In this document: positions 56,069 through 64,000 of the stretch, piece after piece | Position numbering within the stretch: position 1 is the stretch's first letter | Layout: each line of letters starts with the position of its first letter | Assembly: GCA_029378245.1 (NCBI GenBank) | Contig: JARKIF010000031.1 | Coordinates: 496,001-560,000 of the forward strand | Length of the DNA: 64,000 nt | DNA from: Roridomyces roridus | Taxonomy: Eukaryota; Basidiomycota; Agaricomycetes; Agaricales; Mycenaceae | Direction: 5' to 3' | Position numbers and translations under genes: made by a program | Notes under the pieces: model-generated | The model's database searches: none | Seen by the model: only the letters and a program-made list of their open reading frames with translations | Told to the model about the DNA's origin: nothing

Positions 56069-59000
56069 CTACAACTCAAAGGACCCCTGCAACCGAATAT
56101 CCCTCGAAGACGACCCAACCATAACCCAAACCTCCCCAGTCACACCGACCCACTCCTGCCGAACCACATCCCACACACTAACATCCTTCCTCCTCAACGT
56201 AATCTCAACACTCTCCTCATCCCCCACATCCAAATACGTCCGCTCAAACCCGCGCAGCACTTTCGGCGGCTCGCCATACTCTGATGGGAAGGCGAGGTAC
56301 ACTTGCGATACTTCGTTCCCCTCGACGGAGCCTGTGTTTTGTACGGTGAAGGAAATCGTAACGAGATCTTCGTATAACTCCCGGGGACCGCCGATGTCAC
56401 CGACTGGTGAGGAGAGAGGAGGAGGGGGCGCGCTGGTCGTGGGAGATAGTTGGACAGACGCGAAGGACCAAGAGGGCGACGGAGATGATGATGCTGATGC
56501 TGAGCTCGCACTGAAATTCGATGTGGCAGTGGCGGTTAAGGTCTTGAAAGGCGTTATGCTGAGAGCTTCCGAGGGAATGGCCCTCCTCGTGTTGTCCGAC
56601 ACGGAAATCTGCAAACCGCTATACTCGAACGTCGTGTAACTGAGTCCGAATCCAAACTCAAACCGCGGCTCGATGCCTTTCGAATCAAACCACCTTGAAA
56701 CAAAGAATGAATGCAACCAAAACGTCAATGAGCAAATCACACACCGATAGTCAATCTGCAGTCCCTCGCTATACGTAATCTGCGGCGTCGAGTTGCCACT
56801 CGAATACAGCACCTCCGCAGGATAATCCGTCCGCAACTTGGCAATGGTATACGGCAGCCTCCCGCTCGGATTCGTCGGGTTCTCTCCATCAGCGAACAGC
56901 ACATCCACCAACGCACGCCCGCTCTCCTGCCCGGGAAGTCCCGGATGTAAAACCGCAGTCACATTCGGGTTGTCAATCCACGCTTCGAGGAGCACAGGGC
57001 CCACGACATGCAGCACCACAATCGTGTTGGCACACACGGAGGCCGCGGTGGTGATGAGTGTGTCCCCAGTGTGCCACAGAGTGAGATTGTTACGGTCTCC
57101 GACGTTGCCACCGACGTTGATATACGCTTCTCCGGAATCGGCGTTTGCAAAGACGAGGCACGTGTCGGCGAGTGAGCCGATAGTTTTTACTTGCGCGAGG
57201 TTATAATCGTTGAGCACACCCTCGACGACGACGGTGGGGTCCATGGAGTTGATGTGGGTGGTGATGGCGGCGAGGGGATCGATGAGATATGGAAAGTTGG
57301 CGGTCCCAGAACCCCATCCCATAGCTAACGTGCCCTGATCACACCCGCGGCTGCGAGTACAAATGAAACGACTCTTTGAAGATATATACCCACGACTCAC
57401 TCCATGCATCCGTTGGGCCCATCAGGATTCGGTCCAGCATCCGAGCCAAAGATCGCAATACCTGTCCAAGAAGTTCAAAAACGAACCATCGGTCTATGAG
57501 GGACCCACGTTTGATATTACCAACACTCAACGGCAGCGCGTTGTTCTCATTCTTCAGCAATATCGCGCTCGCCGCACCAATCTCGCGGATGAGCTCGTAG
57601 TGGTCCTCTTGCACGCTGGATTCGCCCGGGTTCAAAATGAGTGATGCAGAGGAGTGTGAATAACGCACTTGATATGCTCGTTGACCAACTCCCCGTTCAA
57701 ATACGTTTCTTCCGTGAGCTGGGAGAAGCTGACATTCGGATACCCCGTGTCTTGCCCCATTTTGTACCACGCCGCGAGCGTACGGGTTACCTACGCACTT
57801 TCAGTGTGTAGTCAAGCATGTAAAATGAACAAACCATATCATCGACCCTCCCCTCGGTTACACTCCCATTGTTCACCATCTCGATAAGCGCAGCTCCCCA
57901 GTACGAATTCGTCGCAGTAACTGGGTTGGGATCGTTCTGCGGTCCAACGCCCTGAAATAATCGATCTCAGAAATGTTCACGGCGAAGCAGTCGAGGCTTA
58001 CGTATCCAAGGAACCCAGGCATATTCATATCCAGCCCCGCAAGTGCAGGCTGCACGCCGTTGATCATAGCCGCCCAATCAGACATGATGAAGCCTGGAAG
58101 TGCTCATGTTAGGAGGAGAATGAATGAGAAGAAAACGAACCTTGAAAGCCCAACTCCTCTTTCAAGATACCGTTGATGAGTTTACTATTCTGACACGCCT
58201 GCGTCTGATTGATTTTGTTGTACGAGCACCTGCGCCAAGTCGTTCGCAGAGGAAGAGGGATCCAGGCCGGGGACTTACATGACGGCGCCCACCCCCGCCT
58301 TCACCGCTTCGGCGAACGGCCACAAATACACCTCATGCAACGTCCTGTCGTCGATATTGGATGAATAAACCTGGACGGCATCAGAGCCTCCGCGGTAGTG
58401 TTCCTGTTCATTGGCGATACTGTACCGAGATCGTCAAAGCAGCTCATGCGAGGTAGACAGGACTCACTAATGCTTAACAGTCGCGATGACGCCGACGCTT
58501 TGATAGCCCTCAACGGTAGCTGCTGTCGCTGCACCGCTGAGGAACGGATCAGCACCGAAACCCTCCCAGTTGCGTCCGCCCGCTGCTACTCGGCCTGCAA
58601 ATGAACAAAATCAGATACGCCGGTGGGTAAAGAGAGGAAGAGCTGGGTAATGTACGTACCCATATTGGTCATCGGACCGAGTGCGACGTTGACGCCCTTG
58701 CCTCGATGTTCGCGTCCCATTGCTTTGCCACGCGCACTAGACCGATGAGCTGGTTCGGAAAAAAGGAGAAATCAAGCCACGAACCGCATGAGATCCACGT
58801 CCCACGTCGCGGCGGCGTTGATGCCTGCTGGAAACGCCGACACAAAGTCGGTGAACCGCACCCCGAGGGGAGAGTCCTGAAGACAAAGGCCATTCCAACC
58901 CATGCGCGGAATCGTCTGTTTTTGTATTTCATGATCAGATGTTGCACTGAGAATTGGAGGAAAGGAATACGCACGCCTGTATTGCCAACGCAACGCCCCA

Positions 59001-59250
59001 GAACGTCAATCCCAGTCGTTATATTGATCTTCTCAGCAAGGGTAAGCATTGCGACGAACGCGCGGGCACGATCCACTGCGGATGCCCAGTCGTCCGTGCC
59101 CTGCACCGGCGGGGAGGGGAGCACTATCGGAGATTCCCAATCTTCGAATCCACGCGGTGCGGCATCAGGAACTCCGGTGGTCACGTCTGCGAGTACGATG
59201 CGACTGGCGACGAGGACGAAGGATGTGAGGATAGATATGCGAGGGCGCAT
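56069..59250 (-). CDS. GH3 beta-glucosidase, secreted
   Basis: The enzyme would cleave cellobiose and related beta-glucosides outside the cell, completing cellulose breakdown. ATG at 59250 opens with [21 protein letters not shown], a signal peptide. The N-terminal GH3 barrel is traced by [18 protein letters not shown] and [36 protein letters not shown] and the nucleophile motif [24 protein letters not shown] (about 58080-58010) complete it. The C-terminal GH3 domain ([11 protein letters not shown], then [38 protein letters not shown]) and a fibronectin-III-like end ([24 protein letters not shown]) follow, with stop at 56069. About ten short introns interrupt it. No frameshift was noticed. It lies 1.3 kb from the small CBM19-like gene and 1.9 kb from the GH7 gene. 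Confidence 0.9.
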
Positions 59251-60450
59251 GGTGAGAGAGAGACAGAGGAAGAATAGATGGGGCGAAAAACCTTCGAGGA
59301 CTATAGCGTCGCGCTGGCACGCTTCTCTTCGCTTACTTGAATGCTGCCCATGACGTTTCCAGACTCCTTTGGCTTCGAGCGGCCGCGGAATCGGCGACAA
59401 GTACGAGAACGTGGATTTTTCTGTAGAATCCGAGGTGGATGGCAATCTGCGCTGGGAGCAGGCATCAGAAAGCAGAGCGGGTGGATCGGGAACGTGCAAT
59501 ACGCACCTCGCGACTCAGGCGAGGCTGAGGTTAAGGGGCTCCGAGGAGAATGAGATGTTACGTGCTGGGATTCTACCAAGAAAGAGCTCAGGTGGGGATT
59601 TACGGGCTATGTCCGTCGGGGGGCGCTAGATTTCTAATAGGAGTGCAGAAGCTCAATCATGTGGTGGCAGACTCCTGTGGACATGGAAGTAAGGGGCCGA
59701 AAATGCGCCGTTCAGAGAAAGAGTGCAAAGGTGATGACGGAGGAGGACAAGCCGCAAGCGGTGATGCCACGTGATACAGTCTAGACCATCGGCCTATGAT
59801 CTCACATCAACCCTCCTTTCCTCCTACCACCATTTGACCACCATCGCGCAGCAAAACTTCGCTGACCATTCAAACTCTCACGGCGGCATCCCTCGAATTA
59901 TTAGTGCTCTTTCGCCTCCACTCAAGCTTCCCGGCAACGCATCGCCTCGCAATCAATGTAACTCTTTTCAGCAAAACTGGGCTGCAGTGGCAGCTCAAAT
60001 TTACTGAAGACCTACGCTAATTCGTTAATTTGAAACCCCCTAGATATCAGTCAAATCTACTTGGATTGATTCAAGTTACCAAGTATTCGCACTGCGATTC
60101 GCTGGCTTGGTGTCGGGATCCTCCACGACTAGTACTATCTACTTACGACCCGGCGCGTACGTGCTACCCGCCGAAAACACTCTGTGGGAGCTAGAGATCG
60201 ATTATGACGTCTAAGTTCCTCGGGTTTGCCTTCCTCAGCTCCGCCGCATTTCCCGCAAAAGGCTCAAGTCCTCGAGCGCTTCGAGGATGTTTCAATACAA
60301 CTCCTGCTCGGAGCACAAGGTCGTACATTGGACACCCATCCCATAACCACTTTTCCGGCTAGGGGTCATAAACATCCCGTTCACCGCCCGTCCGCCACAG
60401 ATTTCAATGAAATCTTTGGCAGCGGGTGACGTCCCGAGTCATTTACACCT
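59251..60450. other. Intergenic between divergent genes, no gene seen
   Basis: The 1.2-kb stretch is the shared promoter region of the GH3 gene and the small secreted protein gene. Short frames at 59341-59629 do not resemble proteins. Confidence 0.45.
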
Positions 60451-60454
60451 CGAG

Positions 60455-60460
60455 TATAAG
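60455..60460 (+). promoter_or_regulatory. TATA box of the small secreted protein gene
   Basis: TATAAG lies about 75 bp upstream of the ATG at 60533, followed by a CT-rich stretch. Confidence 0.55.
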
Positions 60461-60532
60461 ATCTGTGCGAGAACGCAGCTTCCATTCAGTCTTCACCTTC
60501 ACTCAGCCTTCTTCTTCTTACCCTACTATACG

Positions 60533-60889
60533 ATGTTCAACAAACTCACCATCCTCTTCGCGCTCTCCGTCCTCTTTGCCACCACCTCCGCTCTTCCCCG
60601 CGGCCAGGAAGAGTACGTCCACGCATCCCATTATCTCGCATACATACATACATGATATTTACACCTCATGCACAGGGGCGGCCGCTGCCACCGCGAAGGC
60701 GAGATGAGATGCTTCGGCTCCTCCTTCGGGACGTGCGACCATGGGTACTTCGTCATCCGCCAGTGCGGTCCTGGCACGGCTTGTGAGGAACACGTAAGTA
60801 CCAACGAGCTGAAATATGAGAGAGAGAGAGGCTAACGGGCATTCAAACAGGGGGACTCCGTTATCTGCAACTACCGCCACGGGTACTGA
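60533..60889 (+). CDS. Small cysteine-rich secreted protein, CBM19/chitin-binding-like
   Basis: Three exons are clear, with introns at about 60612-60675 and 60796-60850. MFNKLTILFALSVLFATTSA is a signal peptide. The mature part has six cysteines spaced C-x7-C-x7-C-x9-C-x5-C-x8-C, with GYFVIRQCGPGTACEEHG. This matches the plan of the CBM19 chitin-binding domain (C..G.W...C..GT.C...G). The product is about 75 residues and has no catalytic part. It may bind chitin or act as a small effector-like protein; this is inferred from the pattern. It lies between a GH3 and a GH7 gene. Confidence 0.65.
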
Positions 60890-61128
60890 GTGTTTGAATT
60901 CAAATCATAGGGAGGAAAACGGTTTTGGGAATATTCTTCGATAATTGGATTCGGACATTCAAGCGTTGTGACTAATTGTAATAACTATCCCTTAATGTGT
61001 AATGAAACCAGGCCTTGTTGGGCTTCGTTCCTCGAAGTGCAGATCTCAGATTGTTGGAAAACAAATCGTATATGCTCGTTTCTTTCAGAAAATTACAAAG
61101 TTTATAAAAGGCACGCCTCAGGATATTT

Positions 61129-62984
61129 AGCACAGGCCACCGCAGGCAAACGTCGAGCCGATAGGGCCGAACTTGATGTTCGAGAAGATGACCTGCGAGT
61201 TGGGAGAGTTGTTCTCGACGTCGGTCGGCGCACCGGAGCTGGGCGAGCAAGCACCACGGCTTTATTACATCCGTAAGAAAATGGACCGATGGTGATGCAG
61301 TGGAACAGGGACTCACGTAACGCCGGGCGAGGAGGCGGACTTGGTAGGCGGGTAGGGCGCGTCGAGCCAGAGCATGTTGGCGGCGTGGTCGTCCCAGATG
61401 GACATGACGAGGACCATACCGGCGCTCGCAGCCTTGGACATGGTGGCCATACCCCCCTTGGTGGAGAACGTGTTGGTGTCGCCGAAGGCGGTCTTTTCTG
61501 GATGCGATATCAGATACAATCATGTGCAAAGACCGATATTGCACTCACGGGCAGCACAGAAGGAGTCGGAGACCGAGTTACCGGTGACACCGGGGACGGT
61601 GCTGTTCGAGTTGGCGATGACCTTCCCGTTTTGAACGTAGAACCGCTTGATGGTGTTGATGGGGTTGCCGACGAACTGGGTGACAACGGTGATCTTCTGG
61701 GTGGTGTCGACGGTCATGCCTTTGCCGAAGAAGTTGGTCACGCTAAAGACATGTATTCAGCGTCAAGAATATGCCCTGAGCTGAATCTGAACGAACCCCA
61801 TGCGGTACGAGTTGAAGTCGCAGCCGGCCTGGTCGCAAGTGCCTGATGTGACGTTGGGAGCAGAGCAAGCGGTGCCGGTGCAGGTGCTCTGGCCGAGGGT
61901 GGAGCAAGGGTGGGGGGTGAACGCCGTAGCCATCTAAAAATCGGTCTGTCAGTCAACCGGTTCCCGCACAGTCGAAATTGCACGCACGCTGTTAGCCTCC
62001 CAGACATCCATCTCGGGGCAGCAAGTTCCCATCGTCCCGGTACCAGCGTTGGCTATAAAGAGTCCGCCTGAGCTGCAAACTCCCGCAGAAAGAAAGAGAA
62101 TAACGCACTGTCGTTGGGACTGGGGGTCCAACCAGCCGAGTTGGCCACACCGTTGATGAACTTGATATCCCTGGGGCACTGCGCGTCGCAGTATCCGGTA
62201 CCGTACTTGGGTCCGGCCTTGTTCGCGCCGTTGGATTTGGCAACACCGCCATCGGCGTCCATTTGCACAAAGTAGAGCGCGCCGTTGAGACCGCAAGGGA
62301 GTCCCGAGACGTCCACGTCGAAGGTCTGTACACATGATCAGTGCGAATGTATGGGAAGGTAAGAAGAAACTCACGAATTCCTGGTTGACAAAGTTGAAAG
62401 TCTGGTACGCCGATGTGCTTCCGGGAGCCATCAAGTACACACGGCTGCCAATGTTCTTTTGTTGGCTCGCTGCAAAGAAAGACTGATCAGCTTCAAATAC
62501 ATGGTGCCGCTAAATTTATAGCTCACTCGTGACAAATTTAAGGGTGAGAGCGTTTCCGCTGGTGGTAATACCGTAAGTGCCGGAGTAGTCAGCGCCTGGG
62601 AAAGAATTCTATCAGTACTAGAAAATTGAAAGAGAGAGAGCGTCGACGGACCATCGAGAGCGCAGTTGGCCGCACAGGTCTTGCCGTCGGGGCAGATACT
62701 CGTATCCCAAGTGTTGCCCGTGTAGCAGTTGGTAGTACCGGTGGCGCCTTGGTGGAGCCAGCGCCAGTTGGAGTCGATGACGACCGCGGCGGAGGTGGAC
62801 GTGCAGGCGGTACCTGTGCACAACATGTTGGTTGAAAACTCCGGCAATGAATTGCATTCGTACCTCCAGTTCCAGTGCACTTGCTCCAAGTGAGGGCGGG
62901 GTGCGTTTCGGCCATGTTCGTCCCGACCAGTTGGCCGAGAGCGACAGGGAGCAGAGAAGCGAGGGTCAGGAGGAAGCCAGACAT
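61129..62984 (-). CDS. GH7 cellobiohydrolase (CBHI-type), no cellulose-binding module
   Basis: This enzyme releases cellobiose from cellulose chain ends. ATG at 62984 opens [18 protein letters not shown], a signal peptide followed by [23 protein letters not shown]. The catalytic text includes [63 protein letters not shown] and the diagnostic [13 protein letters not shown], which holds the E-x-D-x-x-E active site. [23 protein letters not shown] and [18 protein letters not shown] come next and the stop is at 61131-61129. The protein ends right after the catalytic domain, without linker or CBM1. About seven short introns are present. No damage was noticed. Confidence 0.93.
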
Positions 62985-63043
62985 GAGTGGAATGTTGAGT
63001 GTCGAAGAGGACTTGACTGGTAGAGATGGCGCAATCCTGTTCT

Positions 63044-63051
63044 GTTTTATA
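63044..63051 (-). promoter_or_regulatory. TATA box of the GH7 gene
   Basis: On the minus strand the sequence reads TATAAAAC about 60 bp upstream of the ATG at 62984. Confidence 0.6.
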
Positions 63052-64000
63052 CTATTCCATTCAGCCACTCGGACCTCGTGAAGGTAGTACGAAAAGCAGG
63101 CGAGCCTGCGGGGATTTATTTCGGAAAATGGTATACTGGCGACCGCACCTTCTTCGGCAATATGAGGAGTCAACGACTGTCTTGGCACCCGAATTAGTCT
63201 TGACATTCTACAGGCTCTCGAGCGCCAAGACCATCCCGCTTGATCCACTCCAAACTGCTGACCGATCGGAGCGCACCCATGACAGAATTAACCGGCACGG
63301 CGTTGCAAGGAAAAATATGCACCAGTCGGTCATGAATCAAGCGACTGATCTGTGCATTGTCGACGTTCTGCTCAGCCCGGCCTTATTCCGACCCCAATCC
63401 GACTGAAGACTCAGCTGCCCACACCCAAGTCAGCTGCAAATGCCGGGGGACTGAATTCGTGCACCGTGGGCGGATCTGCCAAGATAATGTGGTCGGCGGG
63501 ATGCGCCACGTAGCAGAAAAAGGCGCAAAGAACCTTCAGAAGAGCACCGAGGGCAGGGTACAGCCGCCGCGCACCCTGGAAAAAACGTATAATTATCTCC
63601 ACCGGCATCATGTGGGTGATCCCACGCCGATTTGAAGCACTATTCGTACCATATAAGATAGGAAAGCCTCTGCGGATGTTCAGGGCTGGGAAAGCGGCGG
63701 CACGTGCAACGGAACCAGTTACCCTTCGGATAGGCTGTCCCGGCCGATGAATTTCGAGCGAGGATTCCTTTATTTTTCCTGCCTCCTGTTGAACCGTTTG
63801 AAGTCTAGCGAAAGGGACTGGAGATTGGCGAGAATATAGTCTCGAACTCTCGGATGCAGAGGATACAGAATGGAGCTCGGTATCTCAAGAGGCTTGCCGT
63901 TTGCTTTATTCTGGAAACACCTATAAAAACTATCGGAACTCGAACTTCTTCAAATACCTTAATCTAAGTGGGTATTGGTCGAGAATGGTGAGTAGCCGCG
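63052..64000. other. Upstream region of the GH7 gene, no gene seen
   Basis: About 950 bp to the window end hold only short frames. Regulatory sites for cellulase control may lie here, but none could be assigned with confidence. Confidence 0.4.

Overview
The window is nuclear DNA of a filamentous basidiomycete, most likely a wood- or litter-decaying agaricomycete. The genes are split by many 45-70 bp GT-AG introns. The content is typical of that group: secreted GH71, GH3 and GH7 glycoside hydrolases, WSC domains, an aquaporin, several F-box genes, a NACHT-WD40 (NWD) gene and a Zn2Cys6 regulator. I cannot name the species. All gene models were read by eye from splice signals and family motifs, so exon ends are approximate unless stated.

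Layout. 1-7.0 kb: a GH71 alpha-1,3-glucanase with three WSC domains, then a SulP/STAS membrane transporter. 7.2-13.5 kb: a frameshifted F-box gene and the left arm of a segmental duplication holding decayed copies of a secreted jelly-roll protein gene and a single-pass membrane protein gene. 13.6-15.1 kb: an aquaporin gene with a 4-nt insertion in its first NPA box. 15-24.7 kb: repeat-rich, with F-box and MYND relics, a TIR element and one hypothetical gene. 24.7-29.6 kb: an NWD gene with 13 nearly identical WD40 repeats. 30.3-41.9 kb: the inverted right arm of the duplication, a 3-kb TIR element inserted into it, and a third, chimeric copy of the membrane protein gene. 41.9-45.3 kb: a graveyard of tRNA-derived repeats. 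46.6-54.8 kb: a protein kinase, duplicated F-box/Cys-finger genes, a duplicated small CxxC gene and a regulator with two Zn2Cys6 clusters. 56-63 kb: GH3 beta-glucosidase, a CBM19-like small secreted protein and a GH7 cellobiohydrolase.

The 56-63 kb genes fit together as a cellulose-degradation neighbourhood. The middle of the window is a birth-and-death region: F-box, NWD and secreted or membrane genes are copied, inverted, fused and broken by insertions. Several insertions can be dated relative to duplications because the paralogous copy preserves the empty site. The strongest such cases are a 162-bp hairpin element at 8774, a 204-bp solo LTR at 53119 with a 5-bp target duplication, and a 171-bp hairpin element at 51285.
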